64,000 nucleotides of DNA from an uncultured Erythrobacter sp. (GCA_947502305.1 CANMZA010000002.1:711041-775040), one strand, 5' to 3'. Counted from the first letter of the stretch, positions 1 through 9,432 are shown. Translations and numbers: made by a program. Notes: generated from the sequence alone by a model not told the origin.

Positions 1-1
1 C

Positions 2-1144
2 GTACAGGGCGGCATTCAGATAACTGGCAGCCACAATCCCCCCAATTACAACGGCTTCAAGATGGTATTTCAGGGCCGCCCGTTTTTTGGGGCGGACATC
101 CAAAAGCTCGGGGAATTGGCAGCATCCGGCGCTTTTGCCGACGGTGCGGGCGGGGTCACGACGCTCGACATCCTTGGCGAGTATGTCGAGCGCATGCTCG
201 AAGGCTTGGTCGATATTCCCTTGGACGCCCTCAGCGGGCTGAAGGTCGGCTGGGACGCGGGCAATGGGTCGGCCGGGCCCGCGCTGGAGGCTTTGGCCGC
301 GCGCCTGCCGGGCGAGCATCATTTGCTGTTTACTGAGGTCGACGGACATTTTCCTAATCACCACCCTGATCCAACTGTTGAAGCCAATCTGGCGGACTTG
401 CGGGCGCTCGTCGCGGAGAAGAACCTCGATTTTGGAGTGGCTTTTGATGGGGATGGCGACCGGATCGGCGCGATTGATGGCACCGGCAGAGTGATCTGGG
501 GCGATCAATTGCTGATGATCTATGCCGAAGATGTCTTGACCGGAAGCGGCGGAAAGTACGCAAATGCGACGATTATCGCCGATGTGAAGGCCAGCCGTGC
601 GCTGTTTGATCGGGTTGCGGAATTGGGCGGGGAGCCGCTGATGTGGAAAACCGGCCACTCGCTGATCAAGTCCAAAATGAAGGAAACGGGCTCTCCTTTG
701 GCGGGTGAAATGAGCGGCCATGTGTTTTTTGCCGACACATATTACGGTTTTGACGATGCCCTTTATGCCGGTGTGCGCTTGCTCGCGGCGTCGGCGCGGC
801 TGGGCAAATCGGTGACGCAATTGCGCGGAGCGATCCCGGAAATGCTCAACACGCCGGAAATGCGTTTTCAGGTGGATGAGGTCCGCAAATTCCCCGCAAT
901 GGCCGAAATCACCGAAAGATTGACGACCAATCCCGGCCCCGCGGTGGAAGCGGTCAATGCCACTGACGGCGTGCGGGTGAACACGAAGGATGGTTGGTGG
1001 TTGCTGCGCGCGTCGAACACGCAAGACGTGCTGGTCGCGCGGGCCGAAAGCGACAGCGCAGAGGGTTTGGAGCGATTGATCGCGCAGATTGATGAGCAGC
1101 TGCACCTATCCGGGTTGGAGCGCGGGGAGAGTGTCGGTCACTAA
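2..1144 (+). CDS. phosphomannomutase/phosphoglucomutase, 5'-truncated by the window edge
   Basis: Alpha-D-phosphohexomutase family enzyme that interconverts hexose 1- and 6-phosphates for sugar-nucleotide and polysaccharide synthesis in the cytoplasm. The reading frame is open from base 2, so the N-terminus lies outside the window. The phosphoserine loop TGSHNP is visible at bases 23-40, the metal-binding loop DGDGDR at 446-463 and the sugar-binding GEMSGH loop near 706-720. The C-terminal phosphate-binding domain ends in RASNTQ, as in the family. The choice between the phosphomannomutase (ManB/AlgC) and phosphoglucomutase roles cannot be made from this fragment. The stop codon overlaps the start of the next gene. 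Confidence 0.9.
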   Translation, partial: VQGGIQITGSHNPPNYNGFKMVFQGRPFFGADIQKLGELAASGAFADGAGGVTTLDILGEYVERMLEGLVDIPLDALSGLKVGWDAGNGSAGPALEALAARLPGEHHLLFTEVDGHFPNHHPDPTVEANLADLRALVAEKNLDFGVAFDGDGDRIGAIDGTGRVIWGDQLLMIYAEDVLTGSGGKYANATIIADVKASRALFDRVAELGGEPLMWKTGHSLIKSKMKETGSPLAGEMSGHVFFADTYYGFDDALYAGVRLLAASARLGKSVTQLRGAIPEMLNTPEMRFQVDEVRKFPAMAEITERLTTNPGPAVEAVNATDGVRVNTKDGWWLLRASNTQDVLVARAESDSAEGLERLIAQIDEQLHLSGLERGESVGH

Positions 1145-2660
1145 TTCGCCGGATAATTCTGATGGACCCGCCGGATGGCCATGGTCCGCGCTGGGCATTG
1201 GAGAGACTGCCGACAAGCCCGCGATCCATGCCGCCTATGCGGAAAAGCGGGCGCTGTTGGATGCGGAGGCGATGCGAATTTCCGCCTTTGCCGAGTTAAC
1301 CGAGGCGCGCGAGAAGGCGCTGTTTCTGGCCTCTGAAATTGTGCGCGAACACAAACGCGCCGCCGCGCGCGGAGAAGCAGCGCCGGTTTTGGCGCCGGGG
1401 CCAGCCATGCAATCGCAGGAGGTTTCGGAGGGTCAGGCTGATGAGGCTGAGGTCGAGCCTGAAGCCGGGGCTGAGGTCGAGATTGGGGCTGATGCTGAGC
1501 CAAAAGTTGACGTAGAGATCGCAGCGGTGCTCCCGCCCGAACCCGAACCCGAACCCGAACCCGAACCCGAACCCGAACCCGAACCCGAACCCGAACCCGA
1601 ACCCGAACCCGAAGCTGAGCCTGAGCCTGAGCCTGAGCCTGAAAAAGTATCGCCAGCTTACCCCGTCAGCCCCAATGTTGGCTACACCGTCCGCCCCGCA
1701 GAAGCGGACAGCGAGTGGCAACATGCGGGCGGTTATATCCCCGATAGCGATCAAGATTTCAGCCCATGGCCAGATGCCCCGCCCGCCGACACTCCGCCCG
1801 TCGATATTCAGCCCAGTGACACTCTGGCAAGTACCACTCCGCCTGCGCTGACCACCGGGGCACCGACCCCGTTTCTGGAGCGATATTCGCTCAAACAATA
1901 CGGAATTTGGTGGATCTTTGCCCTGATGCTGACGCTGGCGGTGTGCAGCGATTTTAGCGATGATGAGGTGCCGCGTTCCTCTGGTCCCGTCACCCGCCCA
2001 CCTGCCCAAGCCGCGCAGGTTTCCCTGCAGCTTCCCCCGCAGATCACCAGCCGCAACGCTGTGCAATTGCAGGACATGACCACGCAATTGTTCGGCGATG
2101 GCCTAACTTTCGCGCAATTGGCGCAGGCCAATCCCGCGCTTGCCGTGCAATTGGTCAATCGAACGCCGGCCGACCGATTGGATTTCACCATTGCGCAGGC
2201 CTATTTGCGCAGCCGTATTTTGCGCGCACGCGCCGCCGCGCCGCGTGAACAGGCGCTGGCGATTGCGCAATTGCATCTGGCGTGGCTGACCACGGCTCAG
2301 GAACAAGGGGAGGCCGCCTGCCGTCAGGTCAACAGCCTCCAATTTGCGCGCGGCACCCCGGAAATGCGGGGCGATTGGAAGGCGTTTGAACAAAGCGTCG
2401 CGGCCAGCTTGCTGAATTCCGGCGGATTTGTAACACCAGAAGCGGACCCACAAGACACACAAGAAACTGGCAGCGCCGCCCTACCCGATTGGGCCTATCA
2501 GGACGCGGCCGCGCGTTATGGCGCAGAAGAAGCGACATTGCGTGCCGCGATGCAGGGCAATGCGACGAGTTCTTCGCGGTGTGCGGCAAACATTGCGCTG
2601 CTTCAGGCGATGTTGGAGCGGCCGGACGATGTGACGCCCGGAATGCTTGCTGGGATTTAA
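1131..2660 (+). CDS. Glu-Pro-repeat membrane protein with degenerate J-domain-like N-terminus
   Basis: About 509 residues. The N-terminus ([19 protein letters not shown], followed by a Lys/Arg- and Ala-rich helix) resembles the start of a J domain but has no HPD motif, so DnaK stimulation is doubtful. An acidic segment follows with about 20 Glu-Pro dipeptides, then a Pro/Asp-rich stretch, one membrane helix ([15 protein letters not shown]) and an Ala/Gln-rich C-terminal domain of about 200 residues, presumably periplasmic. The start is uncertain. GTG 1131 is preceded by GGAG and overlaps the previous stop, while ATG 1092 is in frame but lacks a ribosome site. The function is not recognised; a cell-envelope role is inferred only from topology. 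Confidence 0.65.
   Translation: MSVTNSPDNSDGPAGWPWSALGIGETADKPAIHAAYAEKRALLDAEAMRISAFAELTEAREKALFLASEIVREHKRAAARGEAAPVLAPGPAMQSQEVSEGQADEAEVEPEAGAEVEIGADAEPKVDVEIAAVLPPEPEPEPEPEPEPEPEPEPEPEPEPEAEPEPEPEPEKVSPAYPVSPNVGYTVRPAEADSEWQHAGGYIPDSDQDFSPWPDAPPADTPPVDIQPSDTLASTTPPALTTGAPTPFLERYSLKQYGIWWIFALMLTLAVCSDFSDDEVPRSSGPVTRPPAQAAQVSLQLPPQITSRNAVQLQDMTTQLFGDGLTFAQLAQANPALAVQLVNRTPADRLDFTIAQAYLRSRILRARAAAPREQALAIAQLHLAWLTTAQEQGEAACRQVNSLQFARGTPEMRGDWKAFEQSVAASLLNSGGFVTPEADPQDTQETGSAALPDWAYQDAAARYGAEEATLRAAMQGNATSSSRCAANIALLQAMLERPDDVTPGMLAGI
1536..1639 (+). repeat. in-frame hexanucleotide repeat encoding (Pro-Glu)n
   Basis: Thirteen perfect copies of CCCGAA occupy 1536-1613. They are followed by GCTGAG, three CCTGAG copies and CCTGAA. 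All units are in frame and encode alternating Pro and Glu. The two blocks use different codons (CCC-GAA against CCT-GAG), so they expanded separately. Unit gain or loss would change linker length without a frameshift. Confidence 0.97.
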
Positions 2661-2741
2661 GGGCGGGGCACGCCTTTAGGCTGGAACCGATCGGCTGACA
2701 TGCGCATATAGAGCACACTGAATTTCCAAAGGATGTGACCA

Positions 2742-3560
2742 ATGAAACGCCTTCTTCTTTCCGCCGCCTGCGGTTTCGCGCTCTGCTTTGGCGCAGCTCC
2801 TGCCGCTGCTCAGACCGTGTCCAGTGAAGAGCCGTCCGCCGAGGAATTGGAGGCGCTGGGCGACCTATTTGGCGATATGTTTGGCACGGCTGAGGCGCTG
2901 TCTGCCGAGGAAGAGGCACGTTTGCCAGCGGCGATGCTTGTGGTCTCAAAGCTGTTTCCTGAGGGCACCTACACCCGGATGATGGAAGATTCGATGGGCC
3001 CCATGATGGAAAGTATGATGGGCGGGATGGGCGCAAATGGTGCCATTTCCCTGAGCGCTCTGACCGGCCTCAGCCCGCTCGATCTGACTGAGCTGGATAG
3101 CGAGACAATCACGCAAGCCGTAGCCTTGCTTGATCCAGCGGCGGAGGAACGCAATGCCGCGATGACCGGTGTGATCATGGAATTGACGACCGAACTTATG
3201 TTGGAAATTGAACCATCTTACCGTGCCGGCCTCGCGCGCGCCTATGCGACGCGCTTCACGGCAAGCGAGTTGACCGATCTGGCCGCTTATTTCTCCACGC
3301 CCGTCGGCGGGAAATATGCCGCTGAAAGCTTTCCGATCTTTGCTGACCCGCAAGTGATGGCGTCAATGAATGAACTAATGCCTTCGATCATGCAGCGTAT
3401 GCCGGACATGATGTCGGCGATGACGGCGCTGGAGGCTGATTTCCCCAAGGGGCGCACCTATTCCGATCTAAGCGCTCAGGAGCAGGCGAAGCTGGCGCAG
3501 CTGCTGGGTGTCAGCAAAACCGAATTGGCGGATAGTGAACCAGAGCATTCGGAGCAGTAA
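2742..3560 (+). CDS. exported DUF2059-like protein
   Basis: 272 residues with a Sec signal peptide (MKRLLLSAACGFALCFGAAP, cleavage after about AAAQ). The middle is Met-rich (MMEDSMGPMMESMMGGMG). The C-terminal half carries the helical pattern of DUF2059 proteins, including FTASELTDLAAYFSTPVGGK near residues 170-190. It is expected in the periplasm and no enzymatic motif is seen. AAAGGA lies a suitable distance before ATG 2742. The 3' end overlaps the helicase start, suggesting co-transcription. Family assignment is by pattern; the function is unknown. Confidence 0.75.
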   Translation: MKRLLLSAACGFALCFGAAPAAAQTVSSEEPSAEELEALGDLFGDMFGTAEALSAEEEARLPAAMLVVSKLFPEGTYTRMMEDSMGPMMESMMGGMGANGAISLSALTGLSPLDLTELDSETITQAVALLDPAAEERNAAMTGVIMELTTELMLEIEPSYRAGLARAYATRFTASELTDLAAYFSTPVGGKYAAESFPIFADPQVMASMNELMPSIMQRMPDMMSAMTALEADFPKGRTYSDLSAQEQAKLAQLLGVSKTELADSEPEHSEQ

Positions 3561-6054
3561 AACCGCCCAGCCCGCGCAATCTGCCCCGCTACCGCCTGAA
3601 ATTCAGGCATGGTTTGACGCGCGCGGTTGGCGGGTGCGGCGGCATCAATTGGACATGCTCGCCAAAGCGCGCGGTGGGCGGCATGCGCTGCTGGTGGCGG
3701 ATACGGGCGCGGGTAAGACGCTGGCGGGGTTCTTGCCGACGCTTTGTGATTTCGCCGGTGGTTCTGGTGAAGAAGCAAACACACATGATGGATTGCACAC
3801 GCTTTACGTCTCGCCGCTCAAGGCATTGGCGCATGATGTAAAACGCAATTTGCTCACCCCGATTGAAGAGATCGGCCTGCCGATCCGCGTCGAAACGCGC
3901 AGCGGTGATACCTCATCCGACCGCAAAAAACGTCAGCGCACAAAGCCGCCGCATATTCTGCTGACGACGCCGGAATCGCTGTCGCTTCTGTTGTCTTATC
4001 CTGAAAGCCTTGATCTGTTTCGCGGCCTTAAACGGGTGGTGATTGACGAGGTTCACGCCTTTGCCACTGGGAAACGCGGCGATCTTTTGGCGCTGTCTTT
4101 GGCGCGGCTTCAAACGCTGGCCCCGGATATGCAGCGCGTGGCGCTGTCCGCGACTTTGGCCAATCCGCTCAGCTATCAAGAATGGCTTGCGCCCCAAACT
4201 GCGGATGGGACGGGGGAAATTTGTGCCGCCGATTTGGTTTTGGGGGAGGAAGGCGCGCCCGCAGATCTGCAAATCCTATTGCCGAAAGAGGAGCGCGTGC
4301 CGTGGGGCGGGCATGCGGGGCGCTGGGCGGTTGATCAGCTATATGGACACATCAATGACAACCGCACGACATTGATCTTCACCAATACGCGGTTTTTGGC
4401 CGAGTTCATTTTCCAATGCCTGTGGGATGTGAATGAGGATAATTTGCCGATTGGCGTGCACCACGGCAGCCTCTCGAAAGAGGCCCGGCGCAAGGTTGAG
4501 GATGCGATGGCGGCGGGCGAATTGCGCGGTTTGGTCTGCACTTCCAGCCTCGATCTGGGTGTCGATTGGGGCGACATTGATCTGGTGGTGCAAATGGGCG
4601 CGCCCAAGGGTTCGTCGCGCTTGCTGCAACGGATCGGGCGTGCGGGTCACCGGCTCGATACCGCATCTCGCGCGGTGCTGGTCCCCGGTAATCGGTTTGA
4701 ATTTTTGGAGGCGATGGCGGCCAAAGACGCCGTTGATGAAGGGCAGCGTGACGGCGAAGATTTCCGCGCCGGCGGGCTGGATGTGCTGGCGCAACACGTG
4801 ATGGCCTGCGCCTGCGCCGGGCCTTTTGATGAAGGCGATTTGTTGGCCGAACTGCAATCCTCGCTTGCCTATGCATGGGTGGATGAGGCGGTGCTGACGC
4901 GGGTGCTCAGCTTTGTTGAGAATGGCGGTTATGCCCTGCGTGCCTATGATAAGTTTAAGCGGATTGTGCGGGATAAAGACGGCACATGGCGGCTCGGCCA
5001 TCCGCAACAGGCGGCGCGCCACCGGATGAATGCCGGGATCATTGTCGATTCTGAAATGTTGACGGTGCGTTTCAAAAATGGCCGCAAATTGGGCAAGGTG
5101 GAGGAACGCTTCGCCGCGCAATTATCCAGCGGCGATACGTTTTTCTTCGCCGGGATCAGTTTGGAGGTGGAGAGCGTCAAAGACATGGATGTGATCGTGC
5201 GCGCGGCGAAGAAATCCGCGACGATCCCGTCATATGGGGGCCTGCGTTTGCCGCTCACCACGCATTTGGCATCGCGCGTTCAGGCGATGCTCGATGACCG
5301 TGCGGGCTGGGGCCGTTTTCCCGATGATGTGCGTGAGTGGTTGGAGGTGCAGGATTACCGCAGCCGCCTTCCTGCACCCGGCGAATTGCTGGTTGAGAGT
5401 TTTCCGAGGGCGGGTAAATTCTACACCGCCTATTATACGTTTGAAGGGTGGAATGCGAACCAATCGCTGGGGATGTTGATCACCCGGCGGATGGAGGATC
5501 GCGGCCTGTTGCCCGGCGGGTTTGTGGCGAATGATTATTCGTTGGCGGTGTGGGGGTTAAAGCCGGTTGAGGATCCGGGGCCGCTGCTGTCGCCCGATAT
5601 TTTGACGCATGAATTTACCGAATGGGTGACCGAATCGCACCTGCTGCGCCGCGCATTTCGAGAAGTTGCGGTGATCAGCGGATTGGTCGAGCGCCAGCAT
5701 CCCGGCAAGCGCAAGACGGGCAAGCAGGTGACGTTTTCGACCGATCTCATTTACGATGTGCTGAAGAAATTTGAGCCTGATCACTTGTTGCTGGAGGCTG
5801 CATGGGCCGATGCGCGCGCGCGGATGACCGATGTCGGGCGGCTCGCCGACTTGTTGGAGCGGTCTCAGCGTGAGCTTGTGCATGTAGAGCTGGACCGGGT
5901 GTCGCCGCTGGCTGTGCCGGTGATGACGATGATTGGTCGGGAGGCGGTGCCGCAGGGCGCGGTGGATGACGAATTGTTGATCGAGGCGGAGACGTTGGTG
6001 AGTGAGGCGATGCGGATTGATCCAGCAGAGGTGGAGGAGCGGGAGCTAGATTAG
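3535..6054 (+). CDS. ligase-associated DEXH-box DNA helicase (Lhr-like)
   Basis: Superfamily 2 helicase of about 840 residues, the size of the ligase-associated DEXH group implicated in DNA repair. Visible motifs: Q-like RRHQ, Walker A DTGAGKT, motif Ia YVSPLKAL, motif II DEVH, motif III SATLAN, motif IV TLIFTNTR, and motif VI QRIGRAGHR. A C-terminal Lhr-type region follows. In other bacteria the gene usually sits with a ligase-associated nuclease (pdeM) and an ATP-dependent ligase; neither is adjacent here. GTG 3535 gives a 26-base overlap with the upstream gene. GTG 3508 is an alternative; neither has a strong ribosome site. Its end overlaps the convergent exbD-like gene by 9 bases. Confidence 0.88.
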   Translation: MNQSIRSSKTAQPAQSAPLPPEIQAWFDARGWRVRRHQLDMLAKARGGRHALLVADTGAGKTLAGFLPTLCDFAGGSGEEANTHDGLHTLYVSPLKALAHDVKRNLLTPIEEIGLPIRVETRSGDTSSDRKKRQRTKPPHILLTTPESLSLLLSYPESLDLFRGLKRVVIDEVHAFATGKRGDLLALSLARLQTLAPDMQRVALSATLANPLSYQEWLAPQTADGTGEICAADLVLGEEGAPADLQILLPKEERVPWGGHAGRWAVDQLYGHINDNRTTLIFTNTRFLAEFIFQCLWDVNEDNLPIGVHHGSLSKEARRKVEDAMAAGELRGLVCTSSLDLGVDWGDIDLVVQMGAPKGSSRLLQRIGRAGHRLDTASRAVLVPGNRFEFLEAMAAKDAVDEGQRDGEDFRAGGLDVLAQHVMACACAGPFDEGDLLAELQSSLAYAWVDEAVLTRVLSFVENGGYALRAYDKFKRIVRDKDGTWRLGHPQQAARHRMNAGIIVDSEMLTVRFKNGRKLGKVEERFAAQLSSGDTFFFAGISLEVESVKDMDVIVRAAKKSATIPSYGGLRLPLTTHLASRVQAMLDDRAGWGRFPDDVREWLEVQDYRSRLPAPGELLVESFPRAGKFYTAYYTFEGWNANQSLGMLITRRMEDRGLLPGGFVANDYSLAVWGLKPVEDPGPLLSPDILTHEFTEWVTESHLLRRAFREVAVISGLVERQHPGKRKTGKQVTFSTDLIYDVLKKFEPDHLLLEAAWADARARMTDVGRLADLLERSQRELVHVELDRVSPLAVPVMTMIGREAVPQGAVDDELLIEAETLVSEAMRIDPAEVEERELD

Positions 6055-6624
6055 ATCAGGGTACATCGGGTAGAATTGTCCGCAACCGCCAGGGCCTTCT
6101 ATGATGGTGCTCGCCGGCAAGAATGCGGGTTTGTCGCCGTCTAGAATTACGCTCATCCGTTCCCAATAGCGATGCTCGGCTAATCCGGTTGGATCGAAAC
6201 AGATTTGGAACCTGCGTGTCTCGACACTGGCGAGCCGGGCGAGCGTTTGCGCCACATCGTCATAGGATGCTTGGGCCTCCGCCTTGACCAAAACTAGGGT
6301 GACACCGCTTGCTGTGATCTGTTCAGCGATATCGTCGACTTCAACGTCCACCCCGTCCAATTTCAGGGCGCCTTGCACGTCTATTTCGACGACCGCGTAA
6401 GGAGCGGTCTGCATTCCTTCGATATAATAGCCAAGCGGCAAGTCGATGAGGAGCGCATGCGTTCGCATCTGGCCCCCAAAAATCAAAAAAATGATTGCCA
6501 CGAAAAACGCGACAAAGACCATTGGCCGCGTGTCGATTGCGCCAATCGGTCCGCCATCGTCAAAGCGTTTCCGCTTGCGGGAGCGAGTGTGTGCCCGCTC
6601 CCGCTGAGTTTGTTTTTGAGACAT
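6046..6624 (-). CDS. ExbD/TolR-like protein, divergent (fourth in the block)
   Basis: 192 residues. A basic N-terminus (QRERAHTRSRKRKR) precedes one membrane helix (PMVFVAFFVAIIFLIFGG) and a periplasmic domain with the length and secondary-structure pattern of ExbD. Unlike the next three genes it lacks the N-terminal PxxDVxLVLLI signature containing the proton-path Asp; Asp is present only before the helix (IDTRPM). It starts 15 bases after the preceding exbD-like gene and is probably co-transcribed. Called ExbD-like from context and topology; it may have an accessory rather than a motor role. Confidence 0.6.
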   Translation of the reverse strand: MSQKQTQRERAHTRSRKRKRFDDGGPIGAIDTRPMVFVAFFVAIIFLIFGGQMRTHALLIDLPLGYYIEGMQTAPYAVVEIDVQGALKLDGVDVEVDDIAEQITASGVTLVLVKAEAQASYDDVAQTLARLASVETRRFQICFDPTGLAEHRYWERMSVILDGDKPAFLPASTIIEGPGGCGQFYPMYPDLI

Positions 6625-6639
6625 CTATCAAAGCGCCAC

Positions 6640-7134
6640 TTAATCCAATGCCCGATGCCGCTCATTGCCGATAAAGGCGAAGCGTTCCGCCCCCGATTCT
6701 TTGATCAGCGTGATGGCATGGGCCGACGCATTGTAACTGGCCAAGGGTGCCGGTTCAAAACGCAGCAGCGGTTCGCTTTCCAACGCGCTGGCGGCGGCCA
6801 CTTGGACGCGCAATTGATCGCGTGACACCAGTGTGCCGTTCCAGAATAGGCGATCCGACCCATCGACAAAGACCGTGTTTTTTGCGGCATTCAAAACGCA
6901 TTCCGGGCACGGGTCAGTGGTGGGCAGATCGACTGTGGTTTGATGCACTTTGATCGGTACGGCCAGGATGATCATGATCAGCAAGACCAGCAGAACATCG
7001 ATAAAGGGGGTCACATTCATGCTGCCCATGGGGGCGGCGGGGCCGGGCGGTCTGTGGCGGCGCGCGCGAGGGTCATAGGTCGCGGAAAATCGGCTGGGCC
7101 GGACGGGCATCTTTGTGGATAGTGCAAACGCCAT
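6640..7134 (-). CDS. exbD: ExbD/TolR family biopolymer transport protein
   Basis: 164 residues, single-pass inner-membrane component of a proton-driven motor that energises TonB. The motif NVTPFIDVLLVLLIMIILAV carries the conserved membrane-embedded Asp. The periplasmic domain follows the ExbD pattern (TVFVDGSDRLFWNG). Residues 1-35 are Pro/Arg-rich and cytoplasmic. ATG 7134 is chosen because GAGGAGA lies 7 bases upstream. It is separated from the next exbD by a strong terminator, so this gene and its downstream neighbour form their own transcription unit. Confidence 0.88.
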   Translation of the reverse strand: MAFALSTKMPVRPSRFSATYDPRARRHRPPGPAAPMGSMNVTPFIDVLLVLLIMIILAVPIKVHQTTVDLPTTDPCPECVLNAAKNTVFVDGSDRLFWNGTLVSRDQLRVQVAAASALESEPLLRFEPAPLASYNASAHAITLIKESGAERFAFIGNERHRALD

Positions 7135-7200
7135 TGGTGCTCTCCTCAAATGTCCGATGCACTTTTATGTGGTGCGGGGATGTGGTGCGTGTTCGTGCAT

Positions 7201-7241
7201 CGTTAGGTAACTGTATAACATTTTATTTTAGTTGCCTAACG
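7201..7241. promoter_or_regulatory. 12-bp inverted repeat around an AT-rich core, probable operator/promoter
   Basis: Arms CGTTAGGTAACT (7201-7212) and AGTTGCCTAACG (7230-7241) match as an inverted repeat with one mismatch. They flank a 17-base AT-rich core that on the minus strand contains a -10-like GTTATA. The site lies about 70 bases upstream of the exbD-like gene on the minus strand. Probably a binding site for a dimeric regulator; the regulator is not identifiable. Confidence 0.5.
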
Positions 7242-7389
7242 CGTACCGATATGCCGATTGCCACTGAGTTTCTGTCACAATGTTTCGTCGCCAAGGTATG
7301 GCGCAAAATTGCGCGGGCTGCGGGACGGCGGGTGCCGTTCAAGAATGGGGGGTGCCGCACACTGGGCGCGCACAAAAAAGGGCACGCAC

Positions 7390-7422
7390 AAAAAAGGGCG
7401 CCGCGGTTTCTCGCAGCGCCCT
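7390..7422 (-). terminator. intrinsic terminator of the tonB-exbB-exbD operon
   Basis: On the minus strand AGGGCGC (7422-7416) pairs with GCGCCCT (7401-7395), followed by six T. It lies 35 bases after the stop of the exbD gene at 7457. A second CAAAAAAGGGC copy just to the left gives a further T-run, probably as backup. Confidence 0.85.
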
Positions 7423-7456
7423 GTTTCTAACCGTTAGGCTCTATGGTCTGCGGCGA

Positions 7457-7897
7457 TTATGCCCCAGGACCAGAGAACACCCGGTATTTCTCATTCCCAA
7501 CAAAGCCGAACTTGGTCACGCCGGAGCTTTTGATGATCTGCAGCACTTTGGCTGTCAGGTCATAGCTGGCCTGCGCTTCTGGCTCGAATTGCAGTTCAGG
7601 CTCAACCGCCATTGTGGTTGTTTCCTGAAGCAGCGTGCGAAGCTGACCTGCGTCAATCGGCTCTGCATTCCAGAGGATTTGATCAGTCGAGCTCAAGATG
7701 AGCTTGTTCTTGACCGGATCCACCACAATGTCCGTCGGAGGCGGATTGCCTTGCGGAAGGTCGATGTCGACTGAGTGGGTCGCCACCGGAATGGTGATGA
7801 TGAACATGATGAGAAGCACGAGCAAGACGTCGATAAGCGGCGTCATGTTCATATCCAGCATCGGTTCACCGTCGAGTTGGCCACCTGCCATACCCAT
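7457..7897 (-). CDS. exbD: ExbD/TolR family biopolymer transport protein
   Basis: 146 residues. The signature MNMTPLIDVLLVLLIMFIIT holds the proton-path Asp in the single membrane helix. The periplasmic domain follows (LILSSTDQILWNAEPID, then GFVGNEKYRV at the end). It is the last gene of tonB-exbB-exbD-exbD. AAGGAGT precedes ATG 7897. Its C-terminal pattern (FGFVGNEKYR) is closely echoed in the gene at 6640 (FAFIGNERHR), so the two are paralogues. Confidence 0.9.
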   Translation of the reverse strand: MGMAGGQLDGEPMLDMNMTPLIDVLLVLLIMFIITIPVATHSVDIDLPQGNPPPTDIVVDPVKNKLILSSTDQILWNAEPIDAGQLRTLLQETTTMAVEPELQFEPEAQASYDLTAKVLQIIKSSGVTKFGFVGNEKYRVFSGPGA

Positions 7898-7953
7898 ATC
7901 AGTTACTCCTTAGATTCGCCGCCATCCGCCTGAGCAGATCAGCAGCGAGCTGA

Positions 7954-8481
7954 TTAAATTCCGGGTTCAACCGGGTTCGAGATGAAGCCAACCGTCGGAT
8001 AGCCAGCAGCCTGCACGTTATAAATCGTGCCCGCCACACAGCGCCACGGTGCGTTCACGTCGCCGCGAATGTGCACTTGTGGGATCTGGTCGGGATCTTC
8101 CATGATCGCCTCTGGACCGCCAGCGCGTTGAACGATTGCGTCCAACTGTTGGAAGGCCTGATCGTAGAGTTCCGTCGAAGAAACCGGCGCGATGTTGTTC
8201 CAGTAGATCCGGCATTCACCCGTACGGGCGGCACCTTCAAAGCCAGGCTCACCTGCACTGCGTCCGGCAGCATCCGTTGTGCTGACCGTAAGCTGAAGGT
8301 TTTCAACCTTGTCTTTTGATTCCACTGATTCAAACACCGGGATCTCAAGCTTTTCGATCGTCTGAATCGCGACCGGAACCGCGATGAGGAAGATGATCAG
8401 GAGCACCAGCATCACGTCCACGAGCGGCGTGGTGTTGATGTCGGACATGGGGGTTTCCCCGCCTCCCATCGAAATCGCCAT
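7954..8481 (-). CDS. exbD: ExbD/TolR family biopolymer transport protein
   Basis: 175 residues, slightly longer than most ExbD. The signature MSDINTTPLVDVMLVLLIIF contains the conserved Asp. The periplasmic part has an insertion with two Cys (GECRIYWNN and WRCVAG), which could form a disulphide. It lies downstream of exbB and upstream of a second exbD, an arrangement seen for TonB systems of sphingomonads with many TonB-dependent receptors. Confidence 0.9.
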   Translation of the reverse strand: MAISMGGGETPMSDINTTPLVDVMLVLLIIFLIAVPVAIQTIEKLEIPVFESVESKDKVENLQLTVSTTDAAGRSAGEPGFEGAARTGECRIYWNNIAPVSSTELYDQAFQQLDAIVQRAGGPEAIMEDPDQIPQVHIRGDVNAPWRCVAGTIYNVQAAGYPTVGFISNPVEPGI

Positions 8482-8586
8482 TGTGAATTCCCTATCTGCT
8501 CAAAAAGAGCGCTTTTTACTAAGTCAGCGTGCCGCAGTTACTATCTTAAGCAGCGCTGTCTCGAATAATGCTAACCAAGAGGTTCT

Positions 8587-8615
8587 AGCGGGAACACGCG
8601 CTGCGTGTCCCCGCT
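8587..8615 (-). other. intercistronic hairpin between exbB and exbD
   Basis: AGCGGGAACACGC and GCGTGTCCCCGCT form a near-perfect hairpin with a 3-base loop, 14 bases past the exbB stop. No T-run follows on the minus strand, so it is more likely an RNA-stabilising or partial-termination element that lets exbB exceed exbD than a full terminator. Confidence 0.55.
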
Positions 8616-8628
8616 GAGCCGAGTGGTC

Positions 8629-9396
8629 TTACTTCTTAGCAGCCGGAGCTGGCTTCGCAGCAGGCTTAGCAGCTGGTTTCGCAGCCGCCGCTGGTGTCGG
8701 CTTAACCGCACCGTTCGAACCGATGTAAGCAACGATGTTGTTGGCAAAGTCGGTCATCAGAGCGTTGATCGTGCGGTTGCGCGATTGCAGCCAGTTAAAG
8801 GCAAGCACAGCAGGCACAGCCACAAGCAGACCAATCGCGGTCATGATCAAGGCTTCACCAACCGGACCAGCAACCTTATCGATCGACGCCGAACCAGCGA
8901 TACCGATGTTGATCAGTGCGCGGTAAATACCGATCACCGTACCGAGCAGACCGATAAACGGCGCGGTCGCACCAACCGAAGCGAGGAACGAAAGACCGCC
9001 CGACAGGCTTTGGTTGATTGTGTCTTGTGAGTGAGCGAGCTCTTCTTCGACGAAGTGAATCTCGTTGCCAGCACCTTCCATCTTTGTGTGGTGGTCCTGA
9101 GCGGTCACAGCATCGTCAGCGAGCTGACGCCATGCGCTGTTCTTTTCGAGCTTCGTTGCGCCTTCGCGCAGAGTTGCCGCACGCCAGTAAGAGCTTTGGA
9201 CAGCCTTGTACTGACGCATAACTTTGGCTTGCTCAAAATATTTCGTGAACAAGATGTAGAACGAACCCACGGACATGATGATCATGACGGCCAGGATCGA
9301 CCAAGCGACGGGGCCGCCTTCTTTCATGGCTTCGACGAAGCCGAACTTGTTTTCAGGCACTTCAGCCGCTTGGGCTGCGAGATAATAAAGGTTCAT
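8629..9396 (-). CDS. exbB: ExbB/TolQ/MotA-type proton channel protein
   Basis: 255 residues. Three membrane helices: about residues 30-55 (PVAWSILAVMIIMSVGSFYI), 145-175 (the conserved GATAPFIGLLGTVIGIY segment) and 185-210 (ALIMTAIGLLVAVPAVLAF). This is the standard ExbB/TolQ layout that forms the channel around ExbD. The C-terminus is an unusual Lys-Pro-Ala repeat tail (KPAAKPAAKPAPAAKK). Adjacent tonB and exbD make the TonB role more likely than Tol. Confidence 0.93.
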   Translation of the reverse strand: MNLYYLAAQAAEVPENKFGFVEAMKEGGPVAWSILAVMIIMSVGSFYILFTKYFEQAKVMRQYKAVQSSYWRAATLREGATKLEKNSAWRQLADDAVTAQDHHTKMEGAGNEIHFVEEELAHSQDTINQSLSGGLSFLASVGATAPFIGLLGTVIGIYRALINIGIAGSASIDKVAGPVGEALIMTAIGLLVAVPAVLAFNWLQSRNRTINALMTDFANNIVAYIGSNGAVKPTPAAAAKPAAKPAAKPAPAAKK

Positions 9397-9432
9397 TGCG
9401 AGTAATCCTCTTAAAAATATTCTCAGGGATTT

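Noticed and set aside
6046..6624. Possible ligase-associated nuclease (pdeM) expected beside the DEXH helicase
   Set aside because: The product has one membrane helix and an ExbD-like layout, with no metallophosphatase motifs.
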